From assembly GCF_900660755.1 (NCBI RefSeq), contig NZ_LR215050.1, positions 1,392,176 to 1,456,175 of the forward strand: DNA of 64,000 nucleotides. The letters are read 5' to 3'. The notes under the pieces are model-generated. The model was not told the DNA's origin, searched no databases, and saw nothing but the letters and a program-made list of their open reading frames with translations. Position 1 is the first letter of the stretch. Every line of letters starts with the position of its first letter. The stretch is from Acholeplasma hippikon (GTDB lineage: Bacteria; Bacillota_I; Bacilli_A; Acholeplasmatales; Acholeplasmataceae). Shown here in pieces: positions 46,394 through 56,300 of the stretch. Position numbers and translations under genes: made by a program.

Positions 46394-47929
46394 ATGTTTG
46401 AATTCGCTAGATATTACATCGATTTCATTAAAGAATTGTTCTCAAATATCGGCAAATTCTTTGGGAGAATATTCCAGGCATTTGCCGATTTATTTTTTAA
46501 TGACATCGTCAATTATTTTAATAGTTTTGCAGCACAAAGTAAGTATTTTAACGGATTAGATTGGATTGCGTCAATATTTGTTATTCTTATCAATACCGCA
46601 TTCATTACCTTTCTTGTCATTCGTTTATACCAACTGCTTAAAAAATACATTAAGTTTGTTAGAACCGAAGTTGAGAAAGAATACTTATTAGAAGAAGTTG
46701 CGTTACTTAGTCAAAGAGCAGTTGAATTAACTGATGAAAAGAACAAGATTTTAGCTTTAAAAATGGAATCATTTGGAATGAATCCAGATTTATTCCAAGC
46801 TAAAGATGAAAATGCTGAAGCTGAAGTTAAAGCTCAAGTTCCTTCTCGTTTTGTTAAGTTAATTGCTGTTGATGAGCAGTATAAAGGTGCAGTTACAACT
46901 GTAACAATGCCTGAATCCGATTTGGTTACATTACCAGAATTAGTGGACCGTTTCATCAACTTTGCAGCTTATAAGTTAAAACTTTACTACAATAAAAAAG
47001 TTGTAGCTACTTACTTTGCTGGTATGGCAACATCTAAGATTCTTATTTTAGAAGGTATCTCTGGTACAGGTAAAACATCTTTACCTTATGCAATGGGTAA
47101 ATTCTTTAATAATGATTCAGCAATCGTTTCTGTTCAGCCATCTTGGCGTGATCGTAGTGAAATGATTGGTTATTTAAATGAATTCACTAAGAAATTCAAT
47201 GAGACTGATTTCTTAAAAGAATTATATGAAACAACTTATAGAGAAGACTTGAACTTTATCGTACTAGATGAGTTAAACTTAGCGCGCATTGAGTATTACT
47301 TTGCAGAATTCTTATCTGTAATGGAAATGCCTAATACAGCAGACTGGAAGATTGATATTGTTCCAGATACACAACCAGGGGACCCTAAACATTTAATTGA
47401 AGGTAAAATTACCCTTCCACAAAATGTTTGGTTCATTGGTACAGCCAATAAGGATGACTCAACATTTACAATCACTGATAAAGTATATGACCGTGCAACT
47501 TCAATTGAAATGAATTCACGTGCTGAATACGTGGATGCACCGCCTACAAATAACATCACAATGTCTTATGACTATTTAGAAAAATTATTTAAAGAAGCAC
47601 ATCAAAATCATCCGTTAAGTCCTTCAGCATTAGTAAACTTAGATAAATTAGACCAATTTATCGCTAAGAAATTTAAGATCACATTCGGTAACCGTATCAT
47701 GAAACAAATCAAACTATTCGTTCCTGTATTTGTGGCATGTGGTGGTAATGAAACAGAAGGTCTAGATTATATTGTGACTAGAAAAATCTTAAGAAAGTTT
47801 GAAAGTTTAAACCTTCCATTCCTACAAGATGAATTACAAGAATTATTAGTATTATTAGACAAATTATTCGGTAAAGGTCAATTTGCTGAAGCAATTAACT
47901 TCATTAATGATTTAAGAAAACAAATTTAA
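46394..47929 (+). CDS. Membrane-anchored McrB-like AAA+ ATPase
   Basis: Protein of 511 residues. An amphipathic N-terminus and one clear helix (about 57-82) are followed by a short coiled coil (about 92-125) and a cytoplasmic AAA+ domain. Walker A is GISGTGKTS at 221-229; Walker B runs into the McrB-family signature VLDELNLARIEYYFAEFLS at about 290-308; the sensor segment is WFIGTANKDDSTFTITDKVYDRA. McrB relatives normally pair with an McrC nuclease in Type IV restriction and are soluble. Here the anchor, the riboswitch-controlled fibre operon and a nuclease-less partner downstream suggest a different job, possibly powering fibre assembly. That role is inferred. Confidence 0.8.
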   Translation: MFEFARYYIDFIKELFSNIGKFFGRIFQAFADLFFNDIVNYFNSFAAQSKYFNGLDWIASIFVILINTAFITFLVIRLYQLLKKYIKFVRTEVEKEYLLEEVALLSQRAVELTDEKNKILALKMESFGMNPDLFQAKDENAEAEVKAQVPSRFVKLIAVDEQYKGAVTTVTMPESDLVTLPELVDRFINFAAYKLKLYYNKKVVATYFAGMATSKILILEGISGTGKTSLPYAMGKFFNNDSAIVSVQPSWRDRSEMIGYLNEFTKKFNETDFLKELYETTYREDLNFIVLDELNLARIEYYFAEFLSVMEMPNTADWKIDIVPDTQPGDPKHLIEGKITLPQNVWFIGTANKDDSTFTITDKVYDRATSIEMNSRAEYVDAPPTNNITMSYDYLEKLFKEAHQNHPLSPSALVNLDKLDQFIAKKFKITFGNRIMKQIKLFVPVFVACGGNETEGLDYIVTRKILRKFESLNLPFLQDELQELLVLLDKLFGKGQFAEAINFINDLRKQI

Positions 47930-47939
47930 GGAGTAATTT

Positions 47940-49835
47940 ATGGAAACTAAAGATATATTTCAATCATTTTACCAAGCATACCAAGAATCTTTTAAAGAAA
48001 TTGAAGCCAATCATACGTTTCCAGAATATTTCTATGATTTATTCTTAGCTGGTAAGGCAACCATTTACCAAAAGAATATTGAAGAAACAAAGACATTCGA
48101 TGAAGAATGGATTAGAACAGTTGAATCATACTTCCCATCATTAAATAAGATTGCTTTAGATCCTAAATCAGTCTTACGTTATGATGAAGAAGTTGTTGCA
48201 GTTGAAAAGGCAAGAAAAGTAAATAGCCAATCAATTCGTCACTTAGCATCAAATACCCATAACATTAAAGAAGTTACTGAAGATGGCAGGGTAATTCCAA
48301 AGAAAATTCTAACTACATTTGCTGAAGTAGAATACGGAACTTATGAAAATAGAATGGTGATGACGTTAATTGATAAATTATTCCACTTTGTTCGTCACCG
48401 ATATGAAATTATTAAAAACAATGTTGAATCTTTCCAAAAGAAACACTTTAACCTAGCGGGAGACTTCAAGTTCCAAGATAAAGATGCAAAGATTAACATT
48501 GATATTGTCTTAAAAGAAGATTTAGATAACAAAGAAATTAATGAATATAACCAAAACTTACTACAACGTGTAGAACATTTAGATAAGTTAGTAACATCGC
48601 TTAAAACAGGTAGTTTTATGAGAATGATGGAAGGACAAAAGAAAGTTTATCCTCCAATCATAAAATCTAACGTTATTTTAAAGAATGTTGATTATAAAAA
48701 TGCCTACATGTTATGGTTATTCTTAGATAGATATAATACATTAGCATTTGATTTAGATATTAAAGAAAAAGACTTAACATTTGATCAAAACTATCTACAA
48801 GAAGTATATCAATCAACACTCGTATACTTCGCAACTGTTTTATATAACCAAGAAAACAGAAAAGAAGTTTATGATGCGATTAAGCCTAGAAAATATGTAA
48901 GACCAAGTATTAAAGTAATCAGACGTTTAGCAGATAGTGTGATTAATAATCCAGATGATTTTGAAGTTGAAGATCACACATTAAATGAATATTATTTAAA
49001 ACAATTTAAGAGTTACTTTAAAAAGAGTTTAATCTATCATGAAGCACAAGCAAAAACATATGAAACATCTTTAAAAAGAGCTTTAAGAGATACACTTCAA
49101 ATCACTAATTCACTTTATGAGTCATTCTTTGAAATGGATGAAGAAGATGACATCTTCAAACGTCTAATTAAAGATCAAGACCCAGTTGTTGAATTAAGAG
49201 AAGCTAAAGAAAAAGCTTTAGTAGCTAAAATGATTAGAGAAGTTAAAGAAGTTGATTATAATGATGCACTTCGCTTAGAAAAGCGTATGTTAACAAAGAT
49301 TGCAAAACTAGATAAGAAGCTAATTGATGCATCTAAACAAAACAAACTATTAACTAGTAAAAAGGTCCGTTCAGTTGAATCATTAAAACATGAAAGAAAA
49401 CTAGCAACTAAACGTAAAAACGCATTAGAACTTAAACTAAAAACAAATAAACTTAAGGATACTGAATTAGCAAACTTAAGAAAGAAAACTACACAAGAGA
49501 TTAATGATTTAGTTAGAAAGTTAGAAAAAGAAGAACAAAAAGAACTAATAGACTATAAAGTTAATTTAAAGAAACAATACGAAGTTGAACTACAAAAACT
49601 TCAAAATGATTATCAAGCAAAATTAGATAAGATTAATGAAGAAAGAAGACTTCAAAAAGAAAAATTATTAAAGCAAAAAGAAGAACGTATTAAACGTGAA
49701 CGTGAAAAAGCGAAAGAAAAGTTAAGAATCGCTAAAGAAAAAGAAAAGGATAAACAAGCCTTAAAGTTACAAAAAGAAAAAGAAAAGTTAGACAAAAAGT
49801 TAAAGACCAAAAAGGAAGCAAAAGTTAGCGTATGA
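47940..49835 (+). CDS. DUF2357-like (McrC-related) protein with long C-terminal coiled coil
   Basis: Cytoplasmic protein of 631 residues with no signal peptide. Residues of about 80-330 resemble DUF2357, with the typical peptide TYENRMVMTLIDKL (E136-N137-R138). That domain usually precedes a PD-(D/E)XK nuclease partnered with McrB-like ATPases. Here the nuclease is not recognisable. Instead residues of about 400-631 are a lysine/glutamate-rich coiled coil. It lies ten bases after the AAA+ gene, so the two likely form a complex. The DUF2357 assignment rests on motif recognition and needs profile confirmation. Confidence 0.6.
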   Translation: METKDIFQSFYQAYQESFKEIEANHTFPEYFYDLFLAGKATIYQKNIEETKTFDEEWIRTVESYFPSLNKIALDPKSVLRYDEEVVAVEKARKVNSQSIRHLASNTHNIKEVTEDGRVIPKKILTTFAEVEYGTYENRMVMTLIDKLFHFVRHRYEIIKNNVESFQKKHFNLAGDFKFQDKDAKINIDIVLKEDLDNKEINEYNQNLLQRVEHLDKLVTSLKTGSFMRMMEGQKKVYPPIIKSNVILKNVDYKNAYMLWLFLDRYNTLAFDLDIKEKDLTFDQNYLQEVYQSTLVYFATVLYNQENRKEVYDAIKPRKYVRPSIKVIRRLADSVINNPDDFEVEDHTLNEYYLKQFKSYFKKSLIYHEAQAKTYETSLKRALRDTLQITNSLYESFFEMDEEDDIFKRLIKDQDPVVELREAKEKALVAKMIREVKEVDYNDALRLEKRMLTKIAKLDKKLIDASKQNKLLTSKKVRSVESLKHERKLATKRKNALELKLKTNKLKDTELANLRKKTTQEINDLVRKLEKEEQKELIDYKVNLKKQYEVELQKLQNDYQAKLDKINEERRLQKEKLLKQKEERIKREREKAKEKLRIAKEKEKDKQALKLQKEKEKLDKKLKTKKEAKVSV

Positions 49836-50404
49836 AGAAAGCAATAGATATTCTAATTACATCATTAAGTATCTTCATCTTTATTTTCTCAATCTATGTG
49901 ATCATCGGCAGTTCACTAGCGGTTAGAAATAATGAATTATTTAGAATATTTGGTTACTCATACGCGTTGGTTCCAACCAACAGTATGGAAGGAACAAATG
50001 AAGATAGTTTTTCAAAAGGGTCCATTGTTATTATTAATCACACGCCATATGAAGATTTAGAAATTGGAGATGTGGTGGTCTATAAGAGTAATGAAGGTAT
50101 CTTAATCATCCATAGAATAATAGAAGAAACAGAAGAAGGATTTATTGTAAAAGGTGATAATAACAGTTCAGCAGATAATGAACTAGTTACACTAAGTAAT
50201 TACCAAGGCAAGCACATTAGACATTTCCAATTTATGAATATTGGATTATGGTTAATCGATGCAAGAGCAATGTTACTTTTAATCCTTGGCATCATCCTAC
50301 TGATTTCTGTACTCTATCAAATGGCTAAGATTGTGATTGAATACAAGAGGGCTAAACTTGAAAAATTTAAAAAGAGTTTAGAGGAAGAGAGCCATGAAGA
50401 ATAA
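49832..50404 (+). CDS. SipW-type signal peptidase I (second)
   Basis: Membrane peptidase of 190 residues. N-terminal helix at about 6-26, nucleophile S51 in TNSMEGTN, H94 in IIHRII, D109 in KGDNNSS, and a C-terminal helix at about 146-168. The Ser-His-Asp arrangement is SipW-like. It overlaps the preceding gene as ATGA and the following substrate gene by 11 bases, so it is probably dedicated to the next two proteins. Confidence 0.9.
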   Translation: MKKAIDILITSLSIFIFIFSIYVIIGSSLAVRNNELFRIFGYSYALVPTNSMEGTNEDSFSKGSIVIINHTPYEDLEIGDVVVYKSNEGILIIHRIIEETEEGFIVKGDNNSSADNELVTLSNYQGKHIRHFQFMNIGLWLIDARAMLLLILGIILLISVLYQMAKIVIEYKRAKLEKFKKSLEEESHEE

Positions 50405-51101
50405 TAGCTTACTTAAATCCCTCATCTTATTTTTCGTCTCATTAACAACACTCTTAGCATCTGCGTTTGCCTGGTTAGCAATCTCCCAAGAAACAAGTAT
50501 TGGAAAAATTATTGGTAAGACTGCTGATTTTAGTGCAGAATTTGCATTTGATGTAAGAAAAAATGATGATGAAGAGTATATGGAGATTGATTCAATTGAA
50601 GATATGCATGCTGCATTCGGCTATACACTTCCAGGGGACATGCTTCATTTTAAAATCAAAATTGAGAATGATGGTACCAAAGATTTCCTAATTGCATTAC
50701 AAATTAGAAATTTACTTAGTGCATTTCAATCAAATAGAAAGATTCTTGATCCGGATTTTGATGCAAATATGTTAGATGTTTACTATCTAAAAGATGGCGA
50801 AATTAAAATTACCACTTATGAAGATGGTCAACCAGTTGTAAATTATGAATATTTAACAGTAAAAAGCGAAACATCAGTTACTTATTTTGAAGGAACTGAG
50901 TATGAAATGACTTTAAAGAAACACAGATTCTCAAACTTAGTAGATGAAGCTTATCATGTTGGAATTATTTCAGGACACCTACTTAAGATAGGTGAGGAAA
51001 TAATAATTGAATTTAGTATTGGTTATGATGAAAACACAAATTATCCAGACTATGAATATGGTGAATTCCATTTAAATAGAATCTATGTGTATCTAACCTA
51101 G
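50394..51101 (+). CDS. Camelysin/TasA-like secreted protein with SipW-type signal peptide
   Basis: Protein of 235 residues. The signal peptide ends in ASAFAWLAIS. The mature domain begins with a beta-rich segment and has YTLPGDMLHFKIKIENDGTKDF, the G-D-x-x-x-F-x-I-x-N-x-G pattern common in camelysin/CalY-type proteins. The AGGAAGAGAG ribosome site lies inside the preceding peptidase gene. It is probably a fibre or matrix component. Confidence 0.75.
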   Translation: MKNNSLLKSLILFFVSLTTLLASAFAWLAISQETSIGKIIGKTADFSAEFAFDVRKNDDEEYMEIDSIEDMHAAFGYTLPGDMLHFKIKIENDGTKDFLIALQIRNLLSAFQSNRKILDPDFDANMLDVYYLKDGEIKITTYEDGQPVVNYEYLTVKSETSVTYFEGTEYEMTLKKHRFSNLVDEAYHVGIISGHLLKIGEEIIIEFSIGYDENTNYPDYEYGEFHLNRIYVYLT

Positions 51102-51110
51102 GGAGGACTT

Positions 51111-51671
51111 ATGAAAAACAAAAAATTACTCATGTTAATATTAGGATTAGTGTTAGCCTTAGGTGTGACAACAACAGGTATTCTAGCTTGGCTGACTGAT
51201 ACAAAAACAACCACACCAATTGAATTTACAGTTGGTGAAGTAAAATACACTTGGAATAGTGGAACAACAAAAACAACACCAGTAGTACCTGGCGAAAATG
51301 TACTTTCAAGTAGTTTCTCATTAACAAATGGTTCGACAGTAACATCAGAATTAAGAATGATAATTTCTGTTATGTATGACACAAATGTTGATGGATTAAG
51401 TCTAGTTGATTTAACATTAGGCAGTAACTGGGTGTTAGATAATGGTTATTACTATTATAGAGTAGGCAATGAAGTAGATGGAAAATATCCAATTCCTACA
51501 ACAACAACTTCAATTTCAGTATTAGAAGGACTTTCATTAAAAGGATCTTTAGTTGGAAATAACTTTATTGGTAAAACTTTTATCATTTCAATTACTTTCC
51601 AAGCAAAACAAAACGATTATGCAACTTGGACTGATTTAGGTTCAATTAACTTCGCAACAGGGTTAGCATAA
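51111..51671 (+). CDS. Small camelysin-like secreted protein with SipW-type signal peptide
   Basis: Protein of 186 residues. The signal peptide ends in TGILAWLTDTKT. The mature part is threonine/serine-rich and beta-stranded (EFTVGEVKYTWNSG, PGENVLSSSFSLTNGS), a typical SipW-substrate pattern. It overlaps the next peptidase gene by one base (TAATG). The role is unknown beyond being a likely surface-fibre component. Confidence 0.7.
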   Translation: MKNKKLLMLILGLVLALGVTTTGILAWLTDTKTTTPIEFTVGEVKYTWNSGTTKTTPVVPGENVLSSSFSLTNGSTVTSELRMIISVMYDTNVDGLSLVDLTLGSNWVLDNGYYYYRVGNEVDGKYPIPTTTTSISVLEGLSLKGSLVGNNFIGKTFIISITFQAKQNDYATWTDLGSINFATGLA

Positions 51672-52117
51672 TGCTTAAAAAAATTGAGACAATTTTCATC
51701 ACTATCCTCGTGTTTTTTCTAGCATCAACATTCCTGCTACAAATTGTTGGTGTACGTACAAGAGTTGTCTTAAGTGATTCAATGTATCCAAAGATTCGTA
51801 TCAATAATTTAGTATATATTAATGAAAAATATAATGTAGATAAATTAAATGTTGGTGATGTAATTGCTTTTGAACAAGGGTCAAAAGAAGTATTACACCG
51901 AATTGTTGAAATTAATGGAGATCTTATTGTAACCAAAGGTGACAATAATAATGTAAATGACCAACCAATTATGAAATCTAACGTAAAAGGTAAGTTAGTA
52001 TTTAATATACCTTTTGGAGGATTCTTAGTAAATATTTATTTATGGATGGTCTTAATTGGATTATATGGAATCTTTCATCTTATTAAAAAGATTCGAAAAG
52101 AGTTCGGAAAGGAGTAA
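51671..52117 (+). CDS. SipW-type signal peptidase I (third, compact)
   Basis: Small membrane peptidase of 148 residues. Helix 1 at about 8-27, nucleophile S37 in LSDSMYPKI, H76 in VLHRIVEI, D91 in KGDNNNV, and a final helix at about 122-139. All three triad residues are present although it is much shorter than the other two. It sits between one substrate-like gene and two more downstream. Confidence 0.9.
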   Translation: MLKKIETIFITILVFFLASTFLLQIVGVRTRVVLSDSMYPKIRINNLVYINEKYNVDKLNVGDVIAFEQGSKEVLHRIVEINGDLIVTKGDNNNVNDQPIMKSNVKGKLVFNIPFGGFLVNIYLWMVLIGLYGIFHLIKKIRKEFGKE

Positions 52118-52120
52118 AAC

Positions 52121-52696
52121 ATGAAGGTAAAAACAGTTGTAAGATTTGTTTTGTTTATATTAACATTACTGTCTTTTATCGGCTCAGCTGTTTTTGCTTG
52201 GAGCACATACGTTAAAAGTACACAACCAATCATGTTTTACTCTGGACGACTTAATGTTGAGGCTAAACTTTACCAATTGATTGACGCAAATTATGATGGT
52301 GAAGATCCTAACAATGAATACATAGAAATTACAGAAGCATATGAGTTTACAAAGTTAGTACCAGGACAAGTCTTCTCATTTAAAATAGAAATGACAAATG
52401 CTGGAACAATCCCTGGATATTTAAAACTAGAAATGGCTTTAAATAGCCTTTCGAATAGTGATGTATTTCAACATTTATTAATTGAATATAATTATCCAGA
52501 AGAAAATTTGGTATCACAAAATATAGACTATAACATGTTATTTTTCCAAAATAAATATTTAAATCCTGGTTTGGCAAATACTTATACGTTCTACTTTAAT
52601 ATAAAAGTTAAGCCTGAACTTGGAAATAATTTTAAATCACTTGATTTAGTAATCGATAAATTTATCGTTACATTAGATCAAGTAGAAACAACCTAA
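52121..52696 (+). CDS. Camelysin-like secreted protein with SipW-type signal peptide
   Basis: Protein of 191 residues. The signal peptide ends in GSAVFAWSTYVKST. The mature part has LVPGQVFSFKIEMTNAGTIPG, the same P-G-x-x-x-F-x-I-x-x-x-N-x-G pattern as the protein at 50394. It follows the compact peptidase by three bases and is probably its substrate. Confidence 0.72.
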   Translation: MKVKTVVRFVLFILTLLSFIGSAVFAWSTYVKSTQPIMFYSGRLNVEAKLYQLIDANYDGEDPNNEYIEITEAYEFTKLVPGQVFSFKIEMTNAGTIPGYLKLEMALNSLSNSDVFQHLLIEYNYPEENLVSQNIDYNMLFFQNKYLNPGLANTYTFYFNIKVKPELGNNFKSLDLVIDKFIVTLDQVETT

Positions 52697-52710
52697 AAAG
52701 AGGGATTATC

Positions 52711-53373
52711 GTGAAAAAAAGACTGATTCTATTTTCACTCATCTTCATCTTATTCATTACAAGCACTTATATTGGTGCTGTTTTAACTTCGCAAGGAAAT
52801 AAGGATGATGATTTTGAAGTAGGATTCGTTAAGGTTGATTTAAATGCTTATTTTGAAAAGAATAATATCATTTATGACAAAGATGATGGAATAGAAGCAA
52901 TCCTTCATCAAGGCGGAGAAACGATAGTTAAAAAAGGTGTTTATGCATTAAACATTACAGACAGTAATCACGTTCAATTTATTGAGAACTTTAGAGTGAA
53001 GTTTAATGTAAGTAGTAATGTGGATACTTACTTTAGAGTTCGTTTTTTAGAATCAAAGATTTTAAGAACAGTAAATAGCCAAGGGCAAATTACTGAATAC
53101 GTATTAATTGGTGGATTCCCATTAAATATAACAAATGATTTCTATTTACATACAGATGGTTATTACTACTATAAAAATAGAGTTCAAAGAGTTGATCAAG
53201 ATACAAAAAGAGAGATTACATTTATTGGGTCATATTTCCCTGGCCAAAGTTTCGCAACAGCACCTGTTGGACAAGAACTTCAAGTAACATTTAAAATTGA
53301 AGCCGTTCAAGCGGTTGGTGGTCCTGTTGAAAACTGGCGATTATTAACACCGCCGTGGGGAGGTAATTGGTAA
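52711..53373 (+). CDS. Secreted or membrane-tethered camelysin-like protein
   Basis: Protein of 220 residues with a GTG start. An N-terminal hydrophobic segment (about 4-24) ends in TYIGAVLTSQGN, without the AW motif of the others but with similar spacing. The mature domain is beta-rich (VKVDLNAYFEKNN, FRVKFNVSSNVDTYFRVRF) and ends with PPWGGNW. Its stop overlaps the giant gene's ATG as TAATG, so the two products are made in step and may interact. Confidence 0.6.
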   Translation: MKKRLILFSLIFILFITSTYIGAVLTSQGNKDDDFEVGFVKVDLNAYFEKNNIIYDKDDGIEAILHQGGETIVKKGVYALNITDSNHVQFIENFRVKFNVSSNVDTYFRVRFLESKILRTVNSQGQITEYVLIGGFPLNITNDFYLHTDGYYYYKNRVQRVDQDTKREITFIGSYFPGQSFATAPVGQELQVTFKIEAVQAVGGPVENWRLLTPPWGGNW

Positions 53374-56300
53374 TGAAAAAATTCATAACAGTTCTTTCAC
53401 TTTTATCGATTGCGGTATTCTTAGGGGCAATCTTAAGTACTTCTAGTGATATTTTCGCAGCAGATGTTGAACCACGTGAAGATTTAATCGAACATGACTT
53501 CGGTTCATTATTACCTAATTTAGAAATTAGTTCATATATTAGTTATTCTGATTTTAGAACAATGTTAAACGGATATATTTCATCAAATCCAAGTAATGTA
53601 AATGCAGTAGTTGACTTAATTGATGAAAATATCTTAGATGAAAATAAAATCATTCGTATTGATACAGCACAAGAACTGTATCGTTTTAGCGTTGATGTGA
53701 GTTTCTTGGATTCAATTAAATACGAATTAGAAACAACTAAATTACCAATTGAAGTTAGAAATAAAATGCTTGATTTAGATTATGCACTTGGTAATCATGT
53801 TGATTATAGTGTCATGAAGTCTCGTCAATTTATTCCAATTGGCTATTCATTTGAAACAATCGATAATACGCCATATGAAAAGTACTTTACAGGTACATTT
53901 AATGGTATGGGCTTTACAATCTCTAATTTAGCAGTCGCTGGATATAATGCAATACATATTATTGAAGGTGAAGATGAAACGGAAATTGAAACAGTTATTT
54001 CACCATACTATTCAATGTTTACACACAATAGTGGAGTTATCACGAATTTTGGATTAGTTAACCCTACATTCGAATTACGTGTAGACCATGAAAACCTAAC
54101 GAAGGCTGCTAACATTGTCGGCTTAAATGAAGGCTTAGTTGAAAAGGTGTATGTCGTAGATGAAAGAAGCCAAGCAGATGCTGGCTTTAGAATGAAAACA
54201 CCAGTAGGGGCAACAACCAGTCAATATGAAGCAGCTGGATTAGTGTATGAAAACGCAGCTGGTGCCGTATTTAAAGACAGTTATTTTGCTGGACGTTTAG
54301 TTGTTAACCAATCTAATGTGAATGCATTTAATGTTCAACCAGTTTTATTTAAAAACAGTGGTACAACAGCTAAGTTAGTTTATGATAACCAACTTTATTT
54401 AACTTCACTAACCGTAGGTGGAAGTACAGTAACAATTACGCCAGTAAATAACTTACATATTGGTGAGGCAACAAATACATTAAAAGGATCATCTAGTTTA
54501 GGTAATGCATTCTTTTATTATCCAACAGATGGTTATCCAAAATTAGTTGGATTAGCTTTTGTTGATAATTATTTTGAAATTCATAATGCATTTGAATTTA
54601 GATACTTTACATTAATGATTACTTTTAATGGTAACTTTAATGGTAAAGCATATCGCCAACATAATTATCGTTTAGTTAATCATATTAACATAGATGATAT
54701 TGCCCCAAATTCTATTAAAACAATTGCAGTAGAATTTGAAGGTATTTTATCTGGTGAAAGTGAAGAAACTGAAAACTATCATATCTATAACTTAAAAATT
54801 TCTGATGGTGTATTAAACCAAGGCGCTTATCATCTAGGATTATTTAGTCTTTTAAAAGGTGAAGTAAAAGATATTAACTTTAAAGACTTTGAATTAACTT
54901 ATACAAATAGTTCTAATTATACAAATATTCATAGTTATATTGGTGCAGTTGCAGCAAGAATGGATGATGGTAAAATCACCAACGTCATGTTAGACTTAAA
55001 TACTAATTTAGGCAATGAAATGATTGGACGATTTAGTTATGGTGCATTTAGTGGATATGCTTCAGGTACGATTTATGGTGCTTATGTTGAAGGCGAACAC
55101 GAAATGGGTAACCATGCACCAAATACAACTTCATATGCTTTTGAAGCATATATTGGTGGTATTGTTGGTAGAACAGCAAATAAACAATTAAAAGTATATA
55201 ACGCACTTAATCGTGCAAAAATAAATAGTTTTGGTACAACAGGATCAGCTCAATATAACGCAAACACTCAAGTCTATGTGGGTGGTGTGATTGGTTATGT
55301 AGAAAACATTGTAGGACAAGTAAATGACTTTGGATTAATTACGAATGAAGGTGAAATTGTTGTTCGCCATATTCAAAGTAATCGCGATGTCAAAGTGTTT
55401 ATCGGTGGAGTCATTGGAGAATCTAGTGGTGCCGCATACATTTTAAATGACTTAAGTGGTATTTGGGTAAATAAAGGTAAATTTAATTTAACACTTCGTG
55501 CAACATCAAACCCTAATGAAACTTATTTATCTGGTGTTGTAAACTCAAGTCATAATGCTTCAACAGAGTTTATTTATCTACAAAATAAAAAGCCTGCTGA
55601 TTTATTAATTACAACATTAACAAACTTTAAATTTGCAACTGTACTATATCATCGTGGTACTGGCGGAATTACTCTATCACAATCATATAATGAAATGGAT
55701 GTAGAGTTTTCATCAACTACACCATATACTCAAGCATACTCTGGTTTATTCCACACAGAAGGTAGTGCCGAAAACCTCTTAAGATTCGTTGAAAACAAAG
55801 GTAATATTATCTTTAGAGGATTTACAACAAATCAAAACTTTATTATATCAGGTATTACAACTGCAACAAATACTGACTTTTTAAATGTAATTCAAAGTGG
55901 TGAAATTGCAGTTTATAATATTACATTTAATCCTACAACAAGAGAAATTATGACTAATAGTGGGACAAATAATAATGATCAAAATATTTGGGTTTCTGGT
56001 ATTACTTATTTACTTTCAAGTGGTAAGTACATTAAGAATTCAATGAATAATGGGGCTATTTACGTAGCCGATATAAATTCAACATCAAATATTTATATTG
56101 CAGGTATTGTAAATAGAAACCAATCTGGAGATTTACATAATAAAGATACTGATAATATTCCTAAAGCAACATATGGTATTTTAAATACTGTTAATAATGC
56201 GAATATTTCATCTACCTTACCAGACCATTATGGTCTTAACAATCATGGCATTAAAGGAAGAGCAAATACTTACGTAGGTGGTATTGTTACCTTTAATGGT

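Noticed and set aside
46394..49835. An McrBC-type restriction (phage defence) system
   Set aside because: The ATPase has a membrane helix, no DNA-recognition domain is seen at its N-terminus, the partner lacks a visible nuclease, and both are embedded in a secretion and fibre operon.
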